Shown here: in pieces, positions 26,328-35,525 of the stretch | Layout: every line of letters begins with the position of its first letter | How positions within the stretch are numbered: the first letter of the stretch is position 1 | Source: Oscillospiraceae bacterium | Lineage (GTDB): Bacteria > Bacillota > Clostridia > Oscillospirales > Acutalibacteraceae | DNA length: 64,000 bases | Reading direction: 5' to 3' | NCBI GenBank assembly: GCA_015065965.1 | Contig: SVPH01000002.1 | Location: 56,656-120,655, forward strand | Translations under genes and position numbers: made by a program | The notes under the pieces: model-generated | Seen by the model: only the letters and a program-made list of their open reading frames with translations | Database searches by the model: none | Told to the model about the DNA's origin: nothing

Positions 26328-27331
26328 GTAAAGTATACAGTTCAAAAGAGAAGAGAACCAAAAATCTGAAATATGCAGCAGTGGCTCTTGCTGTGGTATT
26401 TCTTGCTTCTGCGATTCTTCTTTTTGTGAATATTTGGGAAAACCATCAGAGTCTTTTCCCTAAGCGGGATTTTGAAGTTGCTGATTCCGGTCTTGAATAT
26501 AAAGGTGAAGAATACAGGCTCAAAGATGGAATTGAAACGATTCTTGTTCTTGGACTCGATAAGTTTGAAACGGCTGATATCGAATCGTATAACAACAATA
26601 AACAGGCAGACTTTTTGATGCTGCTTGTTGTTGATCATGAAAATGAAAGTTGCACGGCGCTTCATATTAATCGAGATACGATTGCGCAAATGGATGTTCT
26701 CGGTGTTGCAGGCGATGCAATAGGCAGCGTTGAAAAGCAGATTGCGTTGGCACATACCTACGGTAACGGTAAAGAAGTCAGTTGCCGCAACACAGCCGAG
26801 GCAGTTTCAAATCTGCTTATGGGAATTGAAATTGACCGCTATGTTTCGGTCACAATGGATGCTGTTTCTGTTTACAACGATTTTATCGGCGGAGTTGAAC
26901 TTACGGTTCTTGACGATTTCTCGGGTATTGATGATACCCTTGTTGAGGGCGAAACAGTCACGCTGCTCGGTGAGCATGCGCTCAATTATGTCCGTACCCG
27001 TTACGGTCTTGATGACAGCACGAACGCAAGAAGAATGGTTCGTCAGCGTCAGTATCTTGAAGCGGTTTATGCAAAAACTCTTGACTTCATAGATAACGAC
27101 GATGAATTTGTTGTTGAAGCGGCAGTTAAACTTGCCGATTATATCGTTACCGATTATACGGGAACGGGTTTGCAGGATCTTGCCAAGAAAATCTCAAATT
27201 ATGAGTTTGTTGAAATTTGTGAACTTGAAGGCAGGAATGTTCGCGGTGATGAACACATTGAGTTTTATCCCGATGAAGATTCAATTGAAGAAACAGTTGT
27301 AAAACTGTTTTACGAGCCCAAAAACAAATAA
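26324..27331 (+). CDS. LytR-CpsA-Psr (LCP) family phosphotransferase
   Basis: A 335-aa membrane protein. N-terminal cytoplasmic stretch, membrane helix about 14-36, then the LCP domain outside: ILVLGLDKFE, QADFLMLLVVDHENES, LHINRDTIAQMDV, the NYVRTRYGLDDSTNARRMVRQ block with Arg residues that bind the lipid pyrophosphate. LCP enzymes move finished glycan from undecaprenyl pyrophosphate onto peptidoglycan or another acceptor, so this is the likely attachment enzyme for this locus. Confidence 0.94.
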   Translation: MSKVYSSKEKRTKNLKYAAVALAVVFLASAILLFVNIWENHQSLFPKRDFEVADSGLEYKGEEYRLKDGIETILVLGLDKFETADIESYNNNKQADFLMLLVVDHENESCTALHINRDTIAQMDVLGVAGDAIGSVEKQIALAHTYGNGKEVSCRNTAEAVSNLLMGIEIDRYVSVTMDAVSVYNDFIGGVELTVLDDFSGIDDTLVEGETVTLLGEHALNYVRTRYGLDDSTNARRMVRQRQYLEAVYAKTLDFIDNDDEFVVEAAVKLADYIVTDYTGTGLQDLAKKISNYEFVEICELEGRNVRGDEHIEFYPDEDSIEETVVKLFYEPKNK

Positions 27332-27354
27332 TTTTTTGAAAGGATGTGTACATA

Positions 27355-28041
27355 GTGAAAGATATCTCGGCTATAAAACCCGAACTCGGTTCTGAAAGTT
27401 CAGAGACATTTGAAAAAGTACACGTCCAAAGAAAACCTGTATATGAATTTACCAAAAGAGTATTTGATTTTACGGTTGCTCTGTTTGCAATGATTGTGCT
27501 GTTTATTCCGCTTTTGATTGTTGCGTTGATAATTGTAATTGACAGCCCCGGTGCTTCTCCGATATATGTTCAGACTCGTGTGGGTAAAAACGGGCGTGAA
27601 TTCAGATTCTATAAGTTCCGCTCAATGGTGCCGAATGCAGAAGCAATGCTTGATACGCTTTTGGATAAGAATGAGATGGACGGACCTGCTTTTAAAATAA
27701 AGCATGATCCGAGAATTACGCGATTTGGCAACTTTATCCGCAAATCGTGCATTGATGAGTTGCCTCAACTTATAAATGTACTGAAAGGGGATATGAGCCT
27801 TGTCGGACCAAGACCGCCCCTTCCGCGCGAAGTTGAAATGTATGATGAATATCAACTTCAGAGATTATCCGTAATACCGGGTATGACATGCTATTGGCAG
27901 GTTCAGCCGGAGAGAAACAGTATTTCATTCGATGATTGGATGAAGTGCGATATGAAATACATAAAAGAGCGCAGTATAAAAACAGATTTTATAATACTCT
28001 TGAAAACATTTGGTGCGGTTTTAGGCATGGGAGGCATTTGA
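27355..28041 (+). CDS. Undecaprenyl-phosphate sugar phosphotransferase (priming transferase)
   Basis: A 228-aa bacterial sugar transferase (PF02397) that starts glycan synthesis by moving a sugar-1-phosphate to undecaprenyl phosphate. One membrane helix at about 33-58, then RVGKNGREFRFYKFRSM, DELPQLINVLKGDMSLVGPRPP and PGMTCYWQV, all diagnostic. I favour the GTG at 27355, since the ribosome site AAAGGA ends 11 nt before it; the GTG at 27346 is too close. The sugar (Gal, Glc or an acetamido sugar) cannot be read from sequence. Confidence 0.93.
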   Translation: MKDISAIKPELGSESSETFEKVHVQRKPVYEFTKRVFDFTVALFAMIVLFIPLLIVALIIVIDSPGASPIYVQTRVGKNGREFRFYKFRSMVPNAEAMLDTLLDKNEMDGPAFKIKHDPRITRFGNFIRKSCIDELPQLINVLKGDMSLVGPRPPLPREVEMYDEYQLQRLSVIPGMTCYWQVQPERNSISFDDWMKCDMKYIKERSIKTDFIILLKTFGAVLGMGGI

Positions 28042-28042
28042 T

Positions 28043-29245
28043 ATGGCTCACAAAAATAATGAAAAACTGCATATAGCAATGCTTGGTCACAAAAGAATGC
28101 CGTCTCGTGAAGGCGGCATTGAAATTGTTGTGGGCGAACTTTCAACGAGAATGGCTCAACTGGGTCATTCTGTTACTTGCTACAACAGACGAGGTCATCA
28201 TGTCAGCGGTGAAGAATTTGATTCAGAAGTTTTATCCGAATACAAGGGTGTTCGGATAAAACGCGTTTTTACCGTTCAAAAAGGTGGTCTGGCTGCAATG
28301 ACATCATCTGTTTTTGCTGCTTTGAAAGCCGCTTTTGGCAGATACGATGTTGTGCATTTTCATGCGGAAGGTCCCTGTGCTATGCTTTGGCTTCCTAAGT
28401 TGTTCGGCAAAAGGTGTATTGCTACGATACACGGGCTTGACCATCAGAGAGCAAAGTGGGGCAGATTTGCTTCATGGTACATCCGCTTCGGTGAAAAATG
28501 TGCTGTGAAGTTTGCGGATGAAATAATCGTTCTCAGCGAAAATGTTCAGGCATATTTTAAAGAAACATATAATCGGGAAACTGTATTTGTACCTAACGGA
28601 GTATCATCTGCTCAGCAGGTTGATGCAGACTTGATTACCGAAAAATACGGTTTGCATAAAGACGAATATATTTTATTTCTCGGCAGGCTTGTCCCGGAGA
28701 AAGGGCTTCGCTATTTAATCGAAGCATATAAATCTGTTGATACGGATAAAAAACTTGTTATAGCAGGCGGATCTTCAGATACCGCCGAATTTGAAAAAGA
28801 ACTTAAAAATTCGGCTGCAGGCAACCAAAAAATAACTTTCACTGGATTTGTTCAAGGCAGACTTCTTGAAGAACTTTACAGCAATGCATATATATACGTT
28901 CTTCCGTCAGACCTTGAAGGAATGCCTCTGAGTCTTTTGGAGGCTATGAGTTACGGCAACTGCTGTCTTACATCAGATATACCCGAATGTTCGGATGTTA
29001 TCGGTGACTGCGGATTTACATTCCGAAAAGGCAGTGTTGATGATCTGAAAAACAAATTGCAGTTTTTATGTGATAATGCTGATGTAACCGAGAAAATGAG
29101 GGCAAGCAGCGCTATATATATATGTAATAAATATAACTGGGATGATGTTGTTTGCAAAACTCTTCAACTGTACGGGGCAAAAAACATCACTGAATTTTCT
29201 GCTCATAAAAAGGAAGAAAATAATGAGAATTTTGTTGGTCAATAA
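28043..29245 (+). CDS. Glycosyltransferase family 4
   Basis: A 400-aa GT-B enzyme. N-terminal domain with LGHKRMPSREGGIEIVV, the acceptor-side glycine loop of this subgroup, and VVHFHAEGPCAML; C-terminal donor domain with LFLGRLVPEKGLRYLIEA, LPSDLEGMPLSLLEAMSYG (the E-x7-E motif). Adds a sugar to the growing lipid-linked repeat unit. It starts 2 nt after the priming transferase stop and overlaps the next gene by 23 nt. Confidence 0.92.
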   Translation: MAHKNNEKLHIAMLGHKRMPSREGGIEIVVGELSTRMAQLGHSVTCYNRRGHHVSGEEFDSEVLSEYKGVRIKRVFTVQKGGLAAMTSSVFAALKAAFGRYDVVHFHAEGPCAMLWLPKLFGKRCIATIHGLDHQRAKWGRFASWYIRFGEKCAVKFADEIIVLSENVQAYFKETYNRETVFVPNGVSSAQQVDADLITEKYGLHKDEYILFLGRLVPEKGLRYLIEAYKSVDTDKKLVIAGGSSDTAEFEKELKNSAAGNQKITFTGFVQGRLLEELYSNAYIYVLPSDLEGMPLSLLEAMSYGNCCLTSDIPECSDVIGDCGFTFRKGSVDDLKNKLQFLCDNADVTEKMRASSAIYICNKYNWDDVVCKTLQLYGAKNITEFSAHKKEENNENFVGQ

Positions 29246-30419
29246 GTTCCTGTATCCTAAAGGCGGAGCAGAAACGTATATTTTTAAACTCGGCGAAATG
29301 TTAACCCATAATGGGCATGCAGTCGAATATTTTGGCTTGCAAAATGACAAAAATATTGTCGGCAACAGCGCAGGTGCGTATGTGTCCGATATGGATTTCG
29401 GTAATGGAATAAAAAAGAATCTGAGCGCTCCGTTCAGAATAATTTATTCTGCCGAAGCAAGAAGAAAAATCAGAAAAGTGCTTGAATACTTCGAGCCTGA
29501 TGTTGTTCATCTGAATAATATTCAGTTTCATCTGACTCCAAGCATAATTCTGGAAGCGGAAAGATATCGTAAAAAAACAGGTTGTAATCTAAAAATAGTT
29601 TATACAGCCCATGATTACCAACTTATCTGCCCCAGTCACGGTTTGTTTGATCCGGAACTCAATGTCTGTGAAAAATGCCTTGGCGGAAATTATATGCACT
29701 GTTTCAAAACAAAGTGTATGAAAAAATCAAGAATGAAAAGTTTGCTTGCAACCGCTGATGCTTTTTTCTGGAAGTACAGCAAAGCATATTCTTATATTGA
29801 CAAAATAATTTGTCCTTCTTCATTTCTTAAATCCAAACTTGATACACAGGAAAGATTCAGTCAAAAAACGGTTGCAATCCATAATTTTATTGAACCGCAA
29901 GTTATATCCGAATGCAAAAAAGAAGGCTATGTTCTTGAATTCGGGCATCTTTCAAGGGATAAGGGAACAAACACTCTTCTTGAAGCGGCAAAAAAGATGC
30001 CTGATGTTCATTTCGTTTTTGCCGGTTTCGGTCAAGCGGAAAAAGATATTGAAGAGGTTCAAAATGCCGAATATGTGGGCTTTAAAACCGGAGATGAACT
30101 TAAAGATTTGATAAGTAAAGCGGCATGCAGTGTCTGTCCGTCACAATGTTATGAAAACTGCCCGTTTTCTGTTGTTGAATCTCAGATGTACGGCACACCC
30201 GTCATAGGTTCTCGAATGGGAGGAATTCCTGAACTTATTAGTGAAGGCGAAACAGGGCTTCTGTTTGATGCAGGCAATGCGGAAGAACTTGAAGAGAAGT
30301 TGCGCCGTCTGATATATAATCCCGATGTTCTCAGCAAGTTTACGGAAAATTGCAAACATGCTGTTTTTGAAACTCCCGAAACTTACTATACTAAGTTAAT
30401 GCAAATATACGGAGAATAA
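29223..30419 (+). CDS. Glycosyltransferase family 4
   Basis: A 398-aa GT-B enzyme: KFLYPKGGAETYIFKLGEML at the N-terminus, VVHLNNIQFHLTPSI, donor domain LEFGHLSRDKGTNTLLEA, and NCPFSVVESQMYGTPVIGS with E-x7-type motif. A Cys-rich segment near 150-165 (LICPSH, ELNVCEKCLGG, HCFKTKC) is seen in a GT4 subgroup and may bind metal. ATG 29223 has AGGAAG upstream; it overlaps the previous gene. Confidence 0.92.
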   Translation: MRILLVNKFLYPKGGAETYIFKLGEMLTHNGHAVEYFGLQNDKNIVGNSAGAYVSDMDFGNGIKKNLSAPFRIIYSAEARRKIRKVLEYFEPDVVHLNNIQFHLTPSIILEAERYRKKTGCNLKIVYTAHDYQLICPSHGLFDPELNVCEKCLGGNYMHCFKTKCMKKSRMKSLLATADAFFWKYSKAYSYIDKIICPSSFLKSKLDTQERFSQKTVAIHNFIEPQVISECKKEGYVLEFGHLSRDKGTNTLLEAAKKMPDVHFVFAGFGQAEKDIEEVQNAEYVGFKTGDELKDLISKAACSVCPSQCYENCPFSVVESQMYGTPVIGSRMGGIPELISEGETGLLFDAGNAEELEEKLRRLIYNPDVLSKFTENCKHAVFETPETYYTKLMQIYGE

Positions 30420-30422
30420 TTT

Positions 30423-31622
30423 ATGAAAATTTATGAAATAGGAACAGGCTATACTCCTATTCCTGCTCAGGTTGCCGCAGCAACCGAAAGTGTGGTTGAA
30501 GAGTTAACAAAGGCATATCTGAATATGGGCATTCCCGTTGAAATCATTGATATTTCAGCGGATAAAAGAGCAGATAACGAATTGCCCATAACTCAGGTTA
30601 ATGTTCCCTCTTTCTTTACAAAATCAGATGTAAGTCTGGGTCTTGTTCATAAATTAAAAAGAGTAGTTTACTCTGTTTTTCTTGCATTTAAACTTAAAAA
30701 AATTCTGAAAGAATCAAAGGAAAAATCAGTTCTTCATTTTCATAATCAATATAATCTTTTCTTTTTTAACAAATTGGTTTCTGAAAAACTGCGTTCAAAA
30801 GCAATAATCGCATACACAAACCATAACGGACTTTGGTCTTTGCAATGGAATAAAGTTAAGGATACATTGCATAAGCGTTATTTTCAGGAAATTTCAGCAA
30901 TGAAAAGCGCTGATTTGGTGTTTGTTCTTAACAAAAACACAAAAGAAAATGTTGTAAATCATCTTGGCTTAGAGCAAGGCAGGGTTGTTGAAATACGTAA
31001 CGGTGTCAATACGGATATTTACCGTCCTTTGCCTGAATCGGAAATCGAAGATGTTAAATCTCAACATAATCTAACGGGTAAAAAAGTAATTTTACAGGTA
31101 GGCTCTGTCTATGAAAATAAAGGACAGGCTCGCTGTGTTGAAATGCTTGCTCCGCTTTTAAAAAAACACGATAATCTCGTTTATGCCTTCGCAGGCGGAA
31201 TTGTATCTCAAGAATATTTTGATAAGGTTAACGCTTCGGCGAAAGACTGCGGAGCAGCAGATAAAGTTATATACCTCGGCTCTTTTGCTCCGGGCGAGGA
31301 AATGAACGGAATTTACAATCTTGCGGATATAACTGTTTTTGCCTCGGAATATGAAGGTTTTCCGCTGGTTTGCGCAGAATCGCTTTCGGCAGGTGTTCCT
31401 GTTGTTATCTGTTCGGATTTATCAATTAATCTCGGTGAAGGATCTGTTGTGACAAAAACCGGTGATATAGAAAAAGATATTGAGTCTGCGATTATATCAA
31501 ATACAGAAAACTATAAGAAAATTTGTCTTGAAGCAAGAGAAAACGCAAAGAAAAACTATTTATGGCAAACTATCGCGCAGGAGTATTTAACTGCATTTAA
31601 TAATGTAAAAGGTGAAAATTAA
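30423..31622 (+). CDS. Glycosyltransferase family 4
   Basis: A 399-aa GT-B enzyme with opening YEIGTGYTPIPAQVAAATES, HFHNQYNLFFFNKL, donor domain VILQVGSVYENKGQARCVEML and SEYEGFPLVCAESLSAGVPVV. It lies 3 nt after the previous gene and its TAA overlaps the next ATG by one base. Sugar specificity unknown. Confidence 0.92.
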   Translation: MKIYEIGTGYTPIPAQVAAATESVVEELTKAYLNMGIPVEIIDISADKRADNELPITQVNVPSFFTKSDVSLGLVHKLKRVVYSVFLAFKLKKILKESKEKSVLHFHNQYNLFFFNKLVSEKLRSKAIIAYTNHNGLWSLQWNKVKDTLHKRYFQEISAMKSADLVFVLNKNTKENVVNHLGLEQGRVVEIRNGVNTDIYRPLPESEIEDVKSQHNLTGKKVILQVGSVYENKGQARCVEMLAPLLKKHDNLVYAFAGGIVSQEYFDKVNASAKDCGAADKVIYLGSFAPGEEMNGIYNLADITVFASEYEGFPLVCAESLSAGVPVVICSDLSINLGEGSVVTKTGDIEKDIESAIISNTENYKKICLEARENAKKNYLWQTIAQEYLTAFNNVKGEN

Positions 31623-32704
31623 TGGCAAAAAAACTTAACGGCACAGTAATTGTTACATACCGATGCAACGCAAAGTGCACTATGTGCAACAGATATAAAG
31701 AGCCGTCAAAGCCTGAAGAAGAAATTACAATTGAAACAATCCGCAAACTGCCTGAGATGTATTTTACAAATATCACGGGCGGCGAGCCTTTTATACGCGA
31801 AGATTTAAAGGAAATTGTTCGCGAACTTTATAAAAAAAGTGACCGTATCGTCATTTCAACAAACGGATTTTATACTGACAGAATTGTTGATTTGTGTAAA
31901 GAATTTCCGCAGGTGGGTATCCGCATCTCAATTGAAGGCCTCGAGCAGACTAATAATGAAATCCGCGGTCTTGATGACGGATATAACAGGGGATATACCA
32001 CTTTGAAAACCCTTGTTGATATGGGCATGAAGGATGTAGGCTTCGGTATGACGGTTCAGGATAAGAATGCGCCTGATCTTGTTCCGCTCTACGATATATC
32101 GGATGAACTCGGTATGGAGTTTGCAACCGCATCGCTCCACAACAGTTTTTATTTTGTTGAGTCAAACAACATAATTCATGACCGACTTATGGTTGCTGAG
32201 AATTTTGAAAAGTTAATTAACAAACTGCTCGATTCTAACAGCCCCAAAAAGTGGTTCAGAGCATATTTCAATCACGGCCTTATTAACTATATTTTCAGCC
32301 AAAAGCGGTTGCTTCAGTGCGATATGAGTTTTGATACCTTCTTTATTGACCCGTTCGGCGATGTTATGCCGTGCAACGGAACAAAAAATAAAGAGGTTAT
32401 GGGTAATCTTAATGAGCAGACGTGGGATGAACTCTGGAATAGTGAACAGGCAGAAGTTGTACGCCAAAAAGTTCGATGCTGTGACAGAAACTGCTGGATG
32501 ATCGGTTCGGTTTCTCCCGCAATGCACAAATATATATGGAAGCCTGCTTTCTGGGTAATCAGGCACAAGTTTCTGCGCTTCTTTAAAAAGAAGAAATATT
32601 CAATGTATGAAAATAAGATTGTTCGCGATTACCGTGACGGTAAGGTGACAAAAGAGCAACTTGATGCATGCTCAACTTGTGAGCAATGTGCAGCAAAGAT
32701 TTAA
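31622..32704 (+). CDS. Radical SAM enzyme with SPASM-like C-terminal cysteines
   Basis: A 360-aa enzyme. The [4Fe-4S]/SAM motif C15-x3-C19-x2-C22 (YRCNAKCTMC) is followed by ITGGEPFIR and ISTNGF, the classic radical SAM core. The C-terminal part has CD...FFIDPFGDVMPCNG, GNL...W-x2-LW, then CCDRNCW and finally CSTCEQC, enough cysteines for a SPASM or twitch cluster. It sits inside the glycan operon between a glycosyltransferase and an acyltransferase, with 1-nt and 10-nt junctions, so it probably modifies a sugar, lipid carrier or substituent of the repeat unit. The reaction cannot be read from sequence; it is not the sulfatase-maturing enzyme. Confidence 0.92.
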   Translation: MAKKLNGTVIVTYRCNAKCTMCNRYKEPSKPEEEITIETIRKLPEMYFTNITGGEPFIREDLKEIVRELYKKSDRIVISTNGFYTDRIVDLCKEFPQVGIRISIEGLEQTNNEIRGLDDGYNRGYTTLKTLVDMGMKDVGFGMTVQDKNAPDLVPLYDISDELGMEFATASLHNSFYFVESNNIIHDRLMVAENFEKLINKLLDSNSPKKWFRAYFNHGLINYIFSQKRLLQCDMSFDTFFIDPFGDVMPCNGTKNKEVMGNLNEQTWDELWNSEQAEVVRQKVRCCDRNCWMIGSVSPAMHKYIWKPAFWVIRHKFLRFFKKKKYSMYENKIVRDYRDGKVTKEQLDACSTCEQCAAKI

Positions 32705-32714
32705 GGAGAATGAA

Positions 32715-33428
32715 ATGGTAAAGCGTTTTTTGCGGAATATAGTCCTGAGAGAAAAAGCGAGTTCTGAAAAATTTGTTGCACATCTGAGAAAAAACGGTGT
32801 TCAGGTGGGCGAAAATGTCCGCTTTTTCTCACCGTCAAATACGCTTGTTGATATAAGTTGTCCGTGGCTTCTTTCAATTGGGGATAATGTAAATGTAACT
32901 CACGGCGTTATTATTCTGACTCACGATTATTCGTGGTCTGTACTTAAAAAGCAGCCCAAAACGCAGGGCGTTATTTTAGGCGCACAAAGCCCTGTTAAGA
33001 TCGGCAACAATGTTTTTATAGGCATGAATGCGGTTATAACAAGGGGCGTAACTGTTGGCGATAATGTGATTATAGGCGCAGGCAGCGTTGTTACGGGCGA
33101 TTGCGAAAGCAACAGTGTTTATGCTGGTTCGCCGGCAAAAAGAATAATGTCGGTTGACGAATACTATTCCAAAAGGGAAAGCAGGCAGTTTGAAGAGGCA
33201 AGAGAAATGGCAAGGATTTACCGTGAAAGATTCGGTGAAAATCCGCCAAAAGAAGTCTTTTTTGAATATTTTATGCTTTTCTCAACTGCCAAAGAAGCAT
33301 GCGATGTTCCCAAATTCCGTGCGCAACTTGAAACGGGCGGTAACTTTGATGAAAGCGTTGCCTATATGCAAAATCACAAACCGATGTTTGAAAGTTATGA
33401 GGATTTTCTGAAAAACTGTTTTGAATAA
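32715..33428 (+). CDS. Left-handed beta-helix O-acyltransferase
   Basis: A 237-aa protein. Residues about 45-145 are hexapeptide repeats (IGDNVNVTHGVIILTHDYSW, VKIGNNVFIGMNAVITRGVTVGD as adjoining blocks, VIIGAGSVVTGD, YAGSPAKRI), the trimeric acetyltransferase fold; the catalytic His is in THDYSW. The last 85 residues are a helical extension (YYSKRESRQFEEAREMARI, then FFEYFMLF) seen in some capsule-locus members. It likely O-acetylates the glycan repeat unit. Start ATG 32715 with AGGAG 6 nt upstream; a longer frame overlaps the radical SAM gene. Confidence 0.92.
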   Translation: MVKRFLRNIVLREKASSEKFVAHLRKNGVQVGENVRFFSPSNTLVDISCPWLLSIGDNVNVTHGVIILTHDYSWSVLKKQPKTQGVILGAQSPVKIGNNVFIGMNAVITRGVTVGDNVIIGAGSVVTGDCESNSVYAGSPAKRIMSVDEYYSKRESRQFEEAREMARIYRERFGENPPKEVFFEYFMLFSTAKEACDVPKFRAQLETGGNFDESVAYMQNHKPMFESYEDFLKNCFE

Positions 33429-33451
33429 ATTTAACGGAAAGTTTTGATTGA

Positions 33452-34468
33452 ATGCTTGTTTTATCAAATTGTTTAAGCAAAATTGCAGATGAAGGGTGCC
33501 TTAAAGTTGCGGTAAATCTTGTCGGCAGAATTAAAAAAGCGCAGCCTCAAACCACGGTTGTAACATATGACAGAGAATCTGAAATATCTGATGTCTGTTT
33601 GCAAGTCAACAAACTTCTGTTGAACAGGCGGTTGATTTCAATAATACGCAGGTACAGAGGGCAGGTACTTTATATTCCTTTTCCTGCGCGAACGCTTGCA
33701 ACGGCAATCAGAGTTTTTATTCTTTCGCTGTTCTCAGGTAAAGGGCTTAAGGTGATTTCTGTTATGAAATATCATAACAACTTTTTTTCACGCCTTCTCC
33801 TGAGGTTAAGCGGCGCTGAATTTATAGTTTTTTCAAAAGATGCTGCGGATTATTATAAAAGCATATTGGGCGGCAAGCGAGTAACATATCTGACTACGGG
33901 AGTAGATACCGAGAAATTTGTTCCCGTTTCTGCCGAAAAAAGTTCGGAACTTAAAATAAAGTACGGCTTTGACGGCAATAAACCCGTAATCCTACATGTT
34001 GGTCATCTTAATCAAGGCAGAAATATTGCTGAGTTAATGAAATTTGATGAAAAGTATCAGGTGCTGCTTGTTACAAGCACTCTGACCAAAAATGAGCAGG
34101 ATGAAGACCTCAAAGCAAAACTTTCAGGTTGTTCAAATATAAAATTAATTGATGACTACATACCGAATATTGAAGAGATATATCAACTTTCTGATGTTTA
34201 TTTTTTCCCTGTTTCAGAAGCAGGAAGATGTATTGATGTTCCGCTGTCAGCTATGGAGGCGGCATCATGCAACAAGCCTGTAATCACTACCGATTACGGC
34301 GAAATGAAATCTTTCCTTGGCAAAAACGGTTTTTATTATATTGATTCTTTTGAAAGAGGCAGACTGAATGCCTTGGTTGAGCAGGCAATAAACGCCCGAA
34401 ACATATCAAGCCGTGAAGCAGTTCTCGGTTATGATTGGAACAATGCCGTATCATATTTTTTAAATTAA
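33452..34468 (+). CDS. Glycosyltransferase (GT4-like)
   Basis: A 338-aa GT-B protein. Donor domain: KPVILHVGHLNQGRNIAELM, IKLIDDYIPNIEEIYQLSD, FFPVSEAGRCIDVPLSAME. The N-terminal acceptor domain is short and less typical (LVLSNCLSKIADEGCLKVAV), so family placement is by the C-terminal half. ATG 33452; the ribosome site is weak (AACGGAAAG further upstream). Confidence 0.85.
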   Translation: MLVLSNCLSKIADEGCLKVAVNLVGRIKKAQPQTTVVTYDRESEISDVCLQVNKLLLNRRLISIIRRYRGQVLYIPFPARTLATAIRVFILSLFSGKGLKVISVMKYHNNFFSRLLLRLSGAEFIVFSKDAADYYKSILGGKRVTYLTTGVDTEKFVPVSAEKSSELKIKYGFDGNKPVILHVGHLNQGRNIAELMKFDEKYQVLLVTSTLTKNEQDEDLKAKLSGCSNIKLIDDYIPNIEEIYQLSDVYFFPVSEAGRCIDVPLSAMEAASCNKPVITTDYGEMKSFLGKNGFYYIDSFERGRLNALVEQAINARNISSREAVLGYDWNNAVSYFLN

Positions 34469-34490
34469 ATTTAATGAAAGGAGCCGTAAT

Positions 34491-35504
34491 ATGAACCAAC
34501 CTTTGGTTTCTGTTGTTATACCGGTTTACAATGTTGAAAAGTATTTGGACAGATGTATCTGTTCGGTTGTTGATCAGACATACAGAAACACCGAAATTAT
34601 TTTGGTTGATGACGGCTCAAATGATAAGTCGCCTGAAATATGCGATTCATGGGCGAAGCGTGACGGAAGAATAAAGGTTATTCATAAGCAGAACGCCGGT
34701 GCGGGTATGGCTCGTAACACAGGAATTGATAATGCCGAGGGCGATTTTATTCTTTTTGTTGACAGCGATGATTATGTGGATTTGTCAACGGTCAGTAAAT
34801 GCGTTGAAACTTTGCAAAAAGACAAATCGGATATAGTTATGTTCGGCAGGGTAGAGGCAAAAAAGAACGGTGAAACAAGTATTAAGCCAATATGTACCGA
34901 TAAGTTTTATTTTGAAAACAAAGCGGTTACGGAAGATATTCTTTCAGGTCTATTTATAAATGAAAAGGGCTTCGGAGTCGGCGTTTGCGGAAAGATGTTC
35001 AGACTTTCCGTTATAAAAGATAACGGCATCGGATTTCACTCGGAGCGTGAACTTCTCTCGGAAGATGCCTGCTTTTTAGTTGAACTGTTTGAATACATTA
35101 AATCGGTATCGCTTTTACCCGAAAATTTTTATTATTATTATCAAAACGAAAATTCATTTTCAAGAACATATAAAAAAGATATGCAGAAAATGAATGATAA
35201 TTTTCTTGCTTACTGTATGCAGGCATGTGAGAGGCTTGGGTATTCCGAAAAAACCGTCAGCCATATAAAAGCAAGATATCATATATATACTCTTACAGGC
35301 ATGAAGCAGATTGTTGCGTCGGATATGCCTGCAAAAGAGAAGAAAAATGCATTAAAACAGATATATAACAATCAGATTTTAAAATCGACACTTACAAATG
35401 ATGTTTTGAGTTTGGCTAACTGCCGGTCAAAACTTTTCTGGAAATTGTTCAGAAATAAGTGTTTGGGGCTTTGTGCTTTGATGCTGCGTTATAAAGCCCG
35501 CTGA
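34491..35504 (+). CDS. Glycosyltransferase family 2
   Basis: A 337-aa GT-A enzyme: LVSVVIPVYNVEKYLDRCI, IILVDDGSNDKSPEICD, AGAGMARNTGIDNAEGDFI and the metal-binding DSDD (FVDSDDYVDL). Inverting transfer onto the lipid-linked unit is expected. The last 80 residues are basic and may touch the membrane. AAAGGAG precedes the ATG. Confidence 0.94.
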   Translation: MNQPLVSVVIPVYNVEKYLDRCICSVVDQTYRNTEIILVDDGSNDKSPEICDSWAKRDGRIKVIHKQNAGAGMARNTGIDNAEGDFILFVDSDDYVDLSTVSKCVETLQKDKSDIVMFGRVEAKKNGETSIKPICTDKFYFENKAVTEDILSGLFINEKGFGVGVCGKMFRLSVIKDNGIGFHSERELLSEDACFLVELFEYIKSVSLLPENFYYYYQNENSFSRTYKKDMQKMNDNFLAYCMQACERLGYSEKTVSHIKARYHIYTLTGMKQIVASDMPAKEKKNALKQIYNNQILKSTLTNDVLSLANCRSKLFWKLFRNKCLGLCALMLRYKAR

Positions 35505-35525
35505 CAAATTTAACGGAGGTTGTTT

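Noticed and set aside
31622..32704. Radical SAM gene as the sulfatase-maturing enzyme for the sulfatase at 48137
   Set aside because: Its N-terminal motif and Cys spacing do not match anSME, and it is embedded in the glycan operon 16 kb from the sulfatase.
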